From an archaeon (GTDB taxonomy: Archaea > Nanobdellota > Nanobdellia > Pacearchaeales > GW2011-AR1), in assembly GCA_030593225.1 (NCBI GenBank), contig JAUVHP010000006.1:1-21710 (forward strand): DNA of 21,710 nucleotides. Reading direction: 5' to 3'. Within the stretch, counting starts at the first letter, position 1. Each line of letters opens with the position of its first letter. The position numbers and the translations under genes were made by a program. Shown one piece after another: positions 7,073 to 13,553 of the stretch. Below the pieces are notes generated by a model. It searched no databases. It had not been told where the DNA came from and was given only the letters and a program-made list of their open reading frames with translations.

Positions 7073-7605
7073 TCTATTTTTGAAAAAATTTCCTTATCAA
7101 TTTTTTCAATCTGTTTTTTTACTGACTGAATTTTACTCTCCCAAGATTCAAGTTCTCTTTCTTCCTCTTCTTTAAGTTTTCTTATATCTTTAAAAAGCTC
7201 TTCCATTTCGCCAATTTTTTTCTCAGCCTTCTCAAAAATTTGCATACTTTCTTCAAATTTATCTATCCTTATAAAAACCGGTTCTCTTTTTCCTTCCATT
7301 CTTCTTTTATGCTCTTCTTGTATAAAAGATTTTCTTGGAGGTTCTTGCATCATCCTAGTTTCAAAACCAGATTCATCTGCATCCTCCTCATCACCTTTTT
7401 CCCCAGAAGAACCTGAAACAGCATCTTTAATCGCATTTTGAGAAAATCTTTCTCCAAAAGAACTTGAAGGTAAACTGGGTAATTGCGGAAAAGAATCTTC
7501 AGAACCTAATTCTCTATTATCCAACCTAGGAAGAGAAGGCAATTTTGGAAGTTCTGACAAAGAAAATTTCGGTTCCTCTTTTTTATTTTTACTAAACAAT
7601 CCCAT
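7069..7605 (-). CDS. Conserved hypothetical protein with LP-repeat linker and C-terminal coiled coil
   Basis: A 178-residue protein in three parts. Residues 1-20 are basic (MGLFSKNKKEEPKFS). Residues 18-100 are low-complexity and probably disordered, rich in LPxLP repeats, Ser, Asp and Glu. From about residue 110 (PVFIRIDKFEESMQIF) a folded segment leads into a long coiled coil of E/K/L heptads ending KIDKEIFSKIE. This arrangement suggests a scaffold or adaptor. The FIRIDKFEES-like segment followed by a coiled coil is a pattern I associate with conserved DPANN proteins of unknown role. It is first gene of the pair and diverges from tfe across 100 bp. TTATATTT at about 7630-7638 (minus strand) is a candidate TATA. 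Confidence 0.8.
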   Translation of the reverse strand: MGLFSKNKKEEPKFSLSELPKLPSLPRLDNRELGSEDSFPQLPSLPSSSFGERFSQNAIKDAVSGSSGEKGDEEDADESGFETRMMQEPPRKSFIQEEHKRRMEGKREPVFIRIDKFEESMQIFEKAEKKIGEMEELFKDIRKLKEEEERELESWESKIQSVKKQIEKIDKEIFSKIE

Positions 7606-7670
7606 TTTAATAATCTAATATATATAATGAAATATAACTTTAAAAACATTGCTTTTTTATTATGATAACC

Positions 7671-7684
7671 GAAACATATTTATG
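7671..7684 (+). promoter_or_regulatory. BRE/TATA promoter of the tfe operon
   Basis: CCGAAAC (BRE-like, starting about 7669) followed by ATATTTATG centred near 7680 is 26 bases before the tfe ATG, consistent with a leaderless transcript. Confidence 0.6.
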
Positions 7685-7705
7685 TAGAATAAATATAATA
7701 TCAAA

Positions 7706-8479
7706 ATGTTAGAAAAATTTTTAAGAGAAGTAGTGGCTATAACCGTCGGAAAGCAAGCTGAAGAGATAGTTCCACTTTTAAACAGCAAAAAACATGTAAA
7801 TGAATTTTTAATTGCAAAAAAATTAGACATAACAATAAATCAAACAAGAAATATTCTTTACAAACTTTCAGATTATGGACTCGTCTCATCAATTAGAAAA
7901 AAAGATAAGAAAAAAGGTTGGTACACTTATTTTTGGAAAATTGAAAAAATAAAAACATTAATATTTCTAAAGGGAATTTTAGATAAGAAAAAAGAACAAA
8001 TTCAAAACCAATTAAAAAACAGAGAAACAAAGCAATTCTATATATGTAAAACCTGTCGCATAGAATTTAATGAAGAAAATGCATTATTATATAATTTTAC
8101 CTGTAATGAATGTGGAAACACTTTTGAATTAAAAGATAATACAAAACTAATAAAAGAATTAAAAAGAAATCTAATAAAATTTGAAAGGGAATTAGAATTT
8201 ATAAGAGAAGAAATTTTAAAAGAAGAAGAAAAAATAGAAAAACAAAAACAAAAGGAAATCAAAAAAGAAGAAAAAGAAAAAGCTGAAAAGAAAAAATTAG
8301 TTGCAGCAGCTAGGAAAAAAACAATAAAAAATAAAATTACAAAAAAACCAGTAAAGAAAATCATAAAGAAAAAATCTGTTAAGAAAAAAATTGTAAAAAA
8401 GAAAGTAGTGAAAAAAAAGATTGTTAAAGAATCAGCAAAGAAAAAAGTTATGAAAAAGAAAGTGGTAAAGAAAAAATAA
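7706..8479 (+). CDS. tfe: Transcription factor E (TFIIE-alpha homologue) with lysine-rich tail
   Basis: Archaeal basal transcription factor that helps RNA polymerase open promoters. Residues 1-90 form the extended winged helix (ITINQTRNILYKLSDYGLVSS, GWYTYFWKIE). Residues 110-140 form a zinc ribbon with Cys114, Cys117, Cys133 and Cys136 (CKTC...CNEC). A helical region (about 145-190) follows. The last 65 or so residues are a low-complexity lysine tail of repeated KKxVKKK units, resembling tails of histone H1-like or HU-like proteins. Archaeal TFE is usually about 170-200 residues, so the tail makes this 257-residue protein unusually long. The stop is one base before the rhomboid start, so the two are co-transcribed. 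Confidence 0.93.
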   Translation: MLEKFLREVVAITVGKQAEEIVPLLNSKKHVNEFLIAKKLDITINQTRNILYKLSDYGLVSSIRKKDKKKGWYTYFWKIEKIKTLIFLKGILDKKKEQIQNQLKNRETKQFYICKTCRIEFNEENALLYNFTCNECGNTFELKDNTKLIKELKRNLIKFERELEFIREEILKEEEKIEKQKQKEIKKEEKEKAEKKKLVAAARKKTIKNKITKKPVKKIIKKKSVKKKIVKKKVVKKKIVKESAKKKVMKKKVVKKK

Positions 8480-8480
8480 A

Positions 8481-9149
8481 ATGGTAAGAGTTTATAAAAT
8501 TCCGCAAAGAAAAAAAAATATTTTTAATGGTCTTACAATCAATTCAAAAATTATATATCTTAATGTTATTCTATTTATTATTTTTGGTATTCTAATTTAT
8601 ATTGACTCTAAATTTATTGATTATATAGCAATCAAACCATCAAATATTCTTCAAGGACAATATCTTTGGACATTTTTTACAAGTATGTTTATGCACGCAG
8701 GATTATTTCATATATTTGCTAATATGTTTTCATTATTATTCATTGGTTCATTAGTTGAAAAAATAATAGGGGCAAAAAGATACATTTACTTTTATTTAAC
8801 AGCAGGAATACTTTCAGGTTTATTTTTTGTTTTTATCTCATTAATATTTCAAAGTAATTATAATGTTTATGCTGTCGGTGCCTCAGGTGCTTTATTTGGG
8901 CTAGTTGGTTTCTTAATGATTATAACTCCAAATCTTCCAGTTTATATTATGTTAATACCAATCCCAATTAAAATGAAATTCGCAGCACCTGGAATTTTAA
9001 TAGCATTATGGTTTATATCTATGGCAGGAAATATTCCAATCGGAAACACAGCACATCTTGGAGGACTACTCACAGGATTAGTATATGGATTATATCTCAA
9101 AAAAAAGTACAAGAATAAAACAAACTATATCAAAAAACATTTTAGTTAA
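8481..9149 (+). CDS. Rhomboid family intramembrane serine protease
   Basis: Cleaves transmembrane segments of membrane proteins within the bilayer. The 222-residue protein has about six membrane segments. Diagnostic motifs are MFMHAGLFHIFANM (69-82), GASGALFG with catalytic Ser135, and AHLGG with catalytic His192, so the Ser-His dyad is intact. The N-terminus is basic and cytoplasmic. It is the second gene of the tfe operon (one-base gap upstream, one-base gap to the SpoIIM-like gene). The natural substrate cannot be read from the sequence. Confidence 0.95.
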   Translation: MVRVYKIPQRKKNIFNGLTINSKIIYLNVILFIIFGILIYIDSKFIDYIAIKPSNILQGQYLWTFFTSMFMHAGLFHIFANMFSLLFIGSLVEKIIGAKRYIYFYLTAGILSGLFFVFISLIFQSNYNVYAVGASGALFGLVGFLMIITPNLPVYIMLIPIPIKMKFAAPGILIALWFISMAGNIPIGNTAHLGGLLTGLVYGLYLKKKYKNKTNYIKKHFS

Positions 9150-9150
9150 T

Positions 9151-9753
9151 ATGGAAAAAAAAGATAAAAATTTTAAAAAAAAGATTTCAAAACAATATAA
9201 AGATTCAATTAATTACATTAAAGAAACAAAAAATTTCACTTTTGCAATTATAACAATTTTTATTATTTTTATTCTTATAGGTTTTTTTATTCCAGCACCA
9301 TTGCAAATAGAAGAAGCCATAACAAAATTTATACAAGAATTATTAGAAAAAACAAAAGATATGTCCCAAGCAGAACTCATCTCATTTATATTTACAAATA
9401 ATCTTCAAAGTTCTTTTTTTGGAATGATATTTGGAATTTTATTTGGAATATTCCCAATCATAACCTCTATTGTAAACGGCTATCTTTTAGGATATGTGGC
9501 ATCAGCAGTTACAAACACTGAAAGCATTTTATCTTTATGGAGAATTCTGCCTCACGGAATTTTTGAACTCCCAGCAATATTTATCTCACTCGGATTAGGC
9601 CTTAAAATAAGTTCATTTGTATTTCAAAAAGAAAAAATAAAATCATTAAAAAAATATTTAATCAAGTCAATTAAAACATTTATTCTTATAATAATTCCAC
9701 TTTTAATTATTGCTGCAATAATAGAAGGAATACTAATTTATTTAGCAAAATAA
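9151..9753 (+). CDS. Stage II sporulation protein M-like (DUF95) integral membrane protein
   Basis: A 200-residue membrane protein with about five hydrophobic segments and the family hallmark LPHGIFELPAIFISLGLGLKI (about 153-173). The N-terminus is basic (MEKKDKNFKKKISK). Family members occur widely in archaea and non-sporulating bacteria, and their function there is not established. An in-frame ATG at 9085 inside the rhomboid gene would add 22 residues, but ATG at 9151, one base after the rhomboid stop, fits the tight operon spacing better. It is the last gene of the tfe-rhomboid-SpoIIM operon. Confidence 0.9.
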   Translation: MEKKDKNFKKKISKQYKDSINYIKETKNFTFAIITIFIIFILIGFFIPAPLQIEEAITKFIQELLEKTKDMSQAELISFIFTNNLQSSFFGMIFGILFGIFPIITSIVNGYLLGYVASAVTNTESILSLWRILPHGIFELPAIFISLGLGLKISSFVFQKEKIKSLKKYLIKSIKTFILIIIPLLIIAAIIEGILIYLAK

Positions 9754-9829
9754 ACTCCCAATAATTAGAATACTCATATAAAAATCTATATCTAGATTAC
9801 ATTTCCCAATTCTTTCTTTTCATTCTCTA

Positions 9830-9933
9830 ATTTTGTTTAGATTTTTGCGTTTAGACAAGGCAAATTCGTCCGCCGTGTACTTTCGTACATAAAGACGGAT
9901 TTAACGCCGTATAAACCAAAAAGAAAACAAAAT
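9830..9933. repeat. Intergenic hairpin element, copy 1
   Basis: Copy 1 of three in this window (others at 15491-15597 and 16984-17087). The outer stem pairs ATTTTGTTT with AAACAAAAT, TTTTTG (9842-9847) with CAAAAA (9917-9922), and GTTTA (9849-9853) with TAAAC (9912-9916). The middle stem pairs AAATTCGTC (9862-9870) with GACGGATTT (9894-9902, one G-U). The apical stem pairs TGTAC with GTACA around TTTC. The outer stem and the internal-loop bases GACAAGGC and AACG..GTA are conserved among copies, while the inner stems differ. It lies between convergent genes (SpoIIM-like and the small membrane protein). It could be a structured RNA or a non-autonomous mobile palindrome. Confidence 0.8.
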
Positions 9934-9943
9934 AAAATTATTT

Positions 9944-10129
9944 TTAATCTTTCAAGTCACTAACACCCAACATTAAGAAAAGCAGACCAATCATGATAAA
10001 AAACCACACTAGACCACCTTTAAAAAAGTTCAATGCCGCATCTCCTAATCCCCATATGTTCATTCCCCAAACATAAACCGGACCAGTTACAAAGATTAAA
10101 CCAATCAAAAGTTCTAACCATTTATTCAT
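9944..10129 (-). CDS. Small two-helix membrane protein
   Basis: A 61-residue hydrophobic protein with two membrane segments (about 6-24 and 37-56), a WGLGDAALNFFKGGLVWF loop/helix start between them and the charged tail GVSDLKD. The composition is clearly protein-like, and similar small proteins ending in a GxSDLK motif are, from memory, common in DPANN genomes. Function unknown. Convergent with the SpoIIM-like gene, with hairpin element copy 1 just beyond its stop, and divergent from the deoxyhypusine synthase region. Confidence 0.75.
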   Translation of the reverse strand: MNKWLELLIGLIFVTGPVYVWGMNIWGLGDAALNFFKGGLVWFFIMIGLLFLMLGVSDLKD

Positions 10130-10197
10130 TGTGCTAATCTGAGTAAATTTTTCTTTAAAAAGATTTAGTTAGTAGAATAAATGTTTTAATCCAAATA

Positions 10198-10206
10198 TTT
10201 TTAAAC
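10198..10206 (+). promoter_or_regulatory. TATA box upstream of deoxyhypusine synthase
   Basis: TTTTTAAAC centred at about 10202 predicts a transcript start near 10228, which is exactly an ATG opening a 16-codon ORF (10228-10278). The deoxyhypusine synthase start would then have a leader of about 79 bases, unusual in a window where most starts look leaderless. Confidence 0.45.
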
Positions 10207-10227
10207 AAAAATCTTTTTAGAAAGTTA

Positions 10228-10278
10228 ATGTTAAAAATAATCAGAACTAATTTAGCAATCCCAATTTTATTATTCTAG
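10228..10278 (+). CDS. Candidate 16-residue leader peptide
   Basis: ATG at 10228 lies 26 bases after a TATA centre and opens a short frame reading MLKIIRTNLAIPILLF, then TAG. It ends 28 bases before the deoxyhypusine synthase start and is in another frame. It may be a leaderless leader peptide acting on translation of the downstream gene, or simply chance. The placement relative to the TATA box is the only support. Confidence 0.25.
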   Translation: MLKIIRTNLAIPILLF

Positions 10279-10306
10279 TAATAACCCTAACTAAAATTAA
10301 TTTCAA

Positions 10307-11242
10307 ATGAAAAAAGTTAAAGATTTTTTATGGAAACCATGTATGACTGTTGAAGAATGTGTAGATAGATTTAGTTCATTAGGATATCAATCAACAGAAT
10401 TAAATGAAGCTGTCAAAGTAATTCTAAAAATGAAACACTCAAATGCAAAAATTTTCTTAACATTTACTTCAAACATGGTTACTTCCGGACTGCGAGGATT
10501 TTTCGCCCAATTGTGTCAATTAAAAATTCCACATATTTTAGTTACAACTTCTGGTAGTATTGAAGAAGACATAATGAAATCTTTAGGAGAAGAATTCAGC
10601 TTTTCAAATTTTTACGCAGATGACACACAGCTACACGAAAAAGGAGAAAATAGAGTGGGAAATTTAGTTATAAGAAATGAAAGTTATATGAAATTTGAAG
10701 ATTTAATTCAAACATATTTAAGAAAAATTTACAAAAAACAAAAAAGAATTTCAAGTTCTGAATTATTATATGAAATAGGTTTAATGATTAAAGATGAAAA
10801 TTCTATTCTTTACCAAGCTACACAAAACAAAATTCCAATTTATTGTCCTGGAATTGCTGACTCATCTTTTGGATTCCAATTATTTATGTTTCAACAAAAA
10901 CATCCAAATTTTATAGTAGACACAATCCAAGACATGCAAAGAATAACAACTGATTTATCATTTGATGAAAAAAAAGGACTAATCTCTCTTGGAGGAAGCA
11001 TCTCAAAACATTATGCAGTTTTTGCAGCATTACTTTCTGGAGGATTTGATTACGCAGTATATTTAACAACTTCACATCCAACTTCAGGTTCAATGTCTGG
11101 AGCAACAACACAAGAAGCAAAAAGTTGGGGGAAAATCAAAGATGATGGAGAAGCAGCAACAGTCAATGGAGATGTTACAATAACATTTCCATTAATTATG
11201 TGTTCTGTCCTAGATAAAATAAAAAAGCAAGGATTCATATAA
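10307..11242 (+). CDS. dys: Deoxyhypusine synthase
   Basis: Transfers the aminobutyl group of spermidine (or a related polyamine) to a lysine of translation factor aIF5A, the first step of hypusine formation, using NAD. The 311-residue protein shows the family features: FTSNMVTSGLRGFFAQL, VTTSGSIEEDI, the GGSISKHY region, and SGATTQEAKSWGKI carrying the catalytic Lys276, followed by NGDVTITFPLI. Many homologues read SGARPDEAVSWGKI at this site, so the TTQEAK version differs but keeps the lysine. It is followed after one base by a 42-codon ORF and then by a PLP decarboxylase that may supply the polyamine. A TATA box lies well upstream (10198-10206). Confidence 0.95.
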   Translation: MKKVKDFLWKPCMTVEECVDRFSSLGYQSTELNEAVKVILKMKHSNAKIFLTFTSNMVTSGLRGFFAQLCQLKIPHILVTTSGSIEEDIMKSLGEEFSFSNFYADDTQLHEKGENRVGNLVIRNESYMKFEDLIQTYLRKIYKKQKRISSSELLYEIGLMIKDENSILYQATQNKIPIYCPGIADSSFGFQLFMFQQKHPNFIVDTIQDMQRITTDLSFDEKKGLISLGGSISKHYAVFAALLSGGFDYAVYLTTSHPTSGSMSGATTQEAKSWGKIKDDGEAATVNGDVTITFPLIMCSVLDKIKKQGFI

Positions 11243-11243
11243 A

Positions 11244-11372
11244 ATGAAAAGTTCATCGGATATAAAAAAATCTATATTAATTAAGAAATTTTGTTTGCAA
11301 TTAGGGTTCGAGGTTGGGTTGGGCAAGCAAATAATAAATAAAATTTCTCTAACAACAAAAATTAATAAATAA
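11244..11372 (+). CDS. Small ORF fitted between deoxyhypusine synthase and decarboxylase genes
   Basis: A 42-codon ATG frame (starts MKSSSDIKKS, contains LGFEVGLGKQIINKISL, ends TKINK) fills the gap between its neighbours with exactly one base on each side, as expected for translationally coupled genes. It is basic, with no membrane segment. I do not recognise it. It may be a real small protein, a remnant, or a coincidence over a structured RNA spacer (G-rich stem-loop at 11290-11331 lies within it). Confidence 0.4.
   Translation: MKSSSDIKKSILIKKFCLQLGFEVGLGKQIINKISLTTKINK
11290..11331 (+). other. G-rich stem-loop in an AT-rich operon spacer
   Basis: TTTGTTTGC (11290-11298) pairs with GCAAGCAAA (11323-11331, one G-U) around a loop with G-runs at 11304-11306, 11312-11313, 11316-11318 and 11321-11323. 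The loop is a candidate two-tier G-quadruplex and also contains GGTTCGA, the core of a tRNA T-loop, without a tRNA around it. Confidence 0.45.
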
Positions 11373-11373
11373 A

Positions 11374-12414
11374 ATGCTAGCTAAATTTATTCTTTCACAA
11401 AAAAAACTTTTAGAACAAATAAAAATATTAAAAGATTTAGGCCTAAAAATTTCCTACAGCTACAAAACAAATAAAGAAATTGGAAATCTATTGCAAAAAA
11501 TTTCTGATGTTGATTTTTCTGTTCATACAAAAGAAGAAATTGAAATGATTAAAGATAAAAATAAAATTTGGTTTTTTACACAAGCAGAATCTGAAAAAGA
11601 ATTAGAAAATTTACTAAAAAAAGGGATTAACAAATTTGTTATTGATAATGAAATAGATTTAAGTAGAATTTTAAATGCAATCAAAAACACTAAAGAAAGA
11701 ATTAATCTTTCATTGCGAATGAAATTTCAAGAGCATCGTATTGGCACAGGAAAATATTTTGTTTATGGTATGGATTCCAAAAAGATTAACGACATTATAG
11801 AACAAGAATTTCAAAATCCATTAATCGAAAATTTAGGAATTCATATTCATAGAAAATCACAAAATACAAGCGAATGGGAAATTCAAACAGAGTTAGAAGA
11901 TTCTATCACAAAAGAAAATCTAAAAAAAATTAATTTTATAAATTTTGGAGGTGGGTTGCCAACTACTTACAAAAGTTATACTTCAAAAGTTACCCCATAT
12001 ATATTTCAAAAATTAAAAGAAACAAAAAAGTTTTTAGAAAAGTACAATATAAAATCATATATAGAACCAGGAAGATTTTTAGCAGGACCTTGTATCAAAC
12101 TTCAAACACAAATAATTCAAATATATGAAAAAAATATAATTCTTAATACAACAATTTACAATTGTGCTCTTGATACAATTTTAACAGGAACAAAAATGTT
12201 AGTTGAACAAGAATTAGAAGATAAAGAAAAAGGAGATTATTATTTAATCAAAGGAAATAGTCCAACAAGAGATGATATATTTAGGTATAAAGTAAAATTA
12301 AAAAATCCCAAAGTAGGAGATACAATAATATTTTTAGGGGCAGGAGCATATAATTACACAACAGATTTTTTTGGATATAAAAAATTAAAAACAGAAATTG
12401 TAGAAAATTTCTAA
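11374..12414 (+). CDS. PLP-dependent (fold type III) amino-acid decarboxylase, ODC/LDC-like
   Basis: A 346-residue alanine-racemase-fold decarboxylase of the ornithine/lysine/diaminopimelate family. Visible motifs are SYSYKTNKE with the PLP lysine Lys31, the phosphate-binding FGGGLP, the EPGRFLAG motif, YNCALDTI with the active-site Cys-x-x-Asp of the second subunit, and GAYNYTTDFFG near the C-terminus. HIHRKSQN corresponds to the histidine that stacks on PLP. It is somewhat short (ODC is about 400 residues), starting close to the PLP lysine. Substrate preference (ornithine, lysine or carboxynorspermidine) cannot be decided by eye. Its position directly after deoxyhypusine synthase suggests polyamine supply for hypusine formation. 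It ends 46 bp before disA, which has its own promoter. Confidence 0.85.
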   Translation: MLAKFILSQKKLLEQIKILKDLGLKISYSYKTNKEIGNLLQKISDVDFSVHTKEEIEMIKDKNKIWFFTQAESEKELENLLKKGINKFVIDNEIDLSRILNAIKNTKERINLSLRMKFQEHRIGTGKYFVYGMDSKKINDIIEQEFQNPLIENLGIHIHRKSQNTSEWEIQTELEDSITKENLKKINFINFGGGLPTTYKSYTSKVTPYIFQKLKETKKFLEKYNIKSYIEPGRFLAGPCIKLQTQIIQIYEKNIILNTTIYNCALDTILTGTKMLVEQELEDKEKGDYYLIKGNSPTRDDIFRYKVKLKNPKVGDTIIFLGAGAYNYTTDFFGYKKLKTEIVENF

Positions 12415-12425
12415 TCTTTACACCA

Positions 12426-12439
12426 CAAAAGTTTAAATA
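12426..12439 (+). promoter_or_regulatory. BRE/TATA promoter of disA
   Basis: CAAAA followed by GTTTAAATA (12431-12439) is a near-ideal archaeal BRE/TATA. Its centre is 26 bases before the ATG at 12461, implying a leaderless mRNA. It is the clearest promoter in the window. Confidence 0.7.
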
Positions 12440-12460
12440 AAAAACACTTTTATTATTTTT

Positions 12461-13519
12461 ATGATTGAAATTAATTCTAAAAAAATACAAGATGAAAAAG
12501 ATTTTGTAAGTGCTTTAAAATTATTTTCTCCAGGAACATCTATACGACTTGCAATAGATGATATTTTAAGAGCAGGCATGGGAGCGTTAATAGTTATTGA
12601 ATCAGAAAATTTATTTGAAACAGTGGAAAAAGGATTTAAAATTAATTCGAAATTTAATTCGCAAAAATTAGTAGAGCTTGCAAAAATGGATGGGGCAATA
12701 ATTATTTCAAAAGACCTTAAAAAAATACTTTATGCAAATGCTTATCTTTTTCCAAATACAAAAATACCAACAAGAGAAACTGGAACAAGACACAAAGTTG
12801 GAGAAAGAACAGCAGTTCAAGCAAACACAATTGTAATAGCAGTTTCAGAAAGAAAAAACAAAATTACTTTATATCATAAAAATGCAAGACACGAATTAGA
12901 ACAAAGCTCAGAAATATTAAGAAAAGCTACAGAGACATTACAAATTTTAGAAAAACAAGTAGAAATTTTCGACGACGCACTTACCCATCTTAATATATTA
13001 GAAATAAATAATTTAGTAACAATAAGTGATATATGTAATATTTTACAAAAGATTACAATAATAAAAAAAGTTTCAGAAATTGTTAAAAGATATTTAATAG
13101 AACTTGGAAGAGAAGGAATAATCGTAAGTATGCGACTTAAAGAATTAACAAAAAACCTAAATAAAAATAGAGAAATGATTTTAAAAGATTATTTTAAATC
13201 AAAATCAAACAAAATAGATATTCTTCTTGAGGAAATGAACTTTGATTTTCTACTTGAAACTTCAAATTTATCTAGGATTCTATTTGATGAACTCCATGAT
13301 AGACCAATTTCTTCAATAGGAACAAGAATATTAAGTAAAACAAATCTTTTAGAAAAAGACATAGAAATTTTAATGGCAAATTATGAAACACTTGATAAAA
13401 TATTTAGGGCAAGTAAAGAATCATTAAACAAATTATTCAAAAATGAAAACTTTATAGAATCACTAAGAGAAGATTTAGAAAATCTAAAAGATAAAATTCT
13501 TGCCGGAAAAAAAATTTAA
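12461..13519 (+). CDS. disA: Diadenylate cyclase DisA (c-di-AMP synthase)
   Basis: Makes c-di-AMP from two ATP. The 352-residue length matches bacterial DisA (about 360). The N-terminal DAC domain has the substrate motifs MDGAII (Asp77-Gly78-Ala79) and GTRHKVGERTA, where the usual RHR is RHK (110-112). A helical linker (about 150-280) with long amphipathic helices follows, and the C-terminus (ILSKTNLLEKDIEILMANYETLDKIF) fits a degenerate helix-hairpin-helix DNA-binding region. Archaeal cyclases are usually the shorter DacZ type, so a DisA architecture points to a bacterial-type gene, as seen in some DPANN. The DHH/DHHA1 phosphoesterase starts 34 bp after the stop and could degrade the product. 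Confidence 0.92.
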   Translation: MIEINSKKIQDEKDFVSALKLFSPGTSIRLAIDDILRAGMGALIVIESENLFETVEKGFKINSKFNSQKLVELAKMDGAIIISKDLKKILYANAYLFPNTKIPTRETGTRHKVGERTAVQANTIVIAVSERKNKITLYHKNARHELEQSSEILRKATETLQILEKQVEIFDDALTHLNILEINNLVTISDICNILQKITIIKKVSEIVKRYLIELGREGIIVSMRLKELTKNLNKNREMILKDYFKSKSNKIDILLEEMNFDFLLETSNLSRILFDELHDRPISSIGTRILSKTNLLEKDIEILMANYETLDKIFRASKESLNKLFKNENFIESLREDLENLKDKILAGKKI

Positions 13520-13553
13520 CAACATTTATATTCACAATATTTCTTTTCAAGAT

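Noticed and set aside
8038..8364. A hydrophobic 108-codon frame on the minus strand
   Set aside because: It is the complement of the lysine-rich tail of tfe, whose AAA/AAG codons read as Phe/Leu on the other strand.
11301..11323. A tRNA or tRNA fragment, because of GGTTCGAGG resembling a T-loop
   Set aside because: There is no acceptor, D or anticodon arm, and the stem pairing does not form a T-arm.
13500..13553. TTG start of the DHH gene overlapping disA
   Set aside because: The ATG at 13554 begins directly at the folded domain, and a TATA-like sequence lies between the genes.
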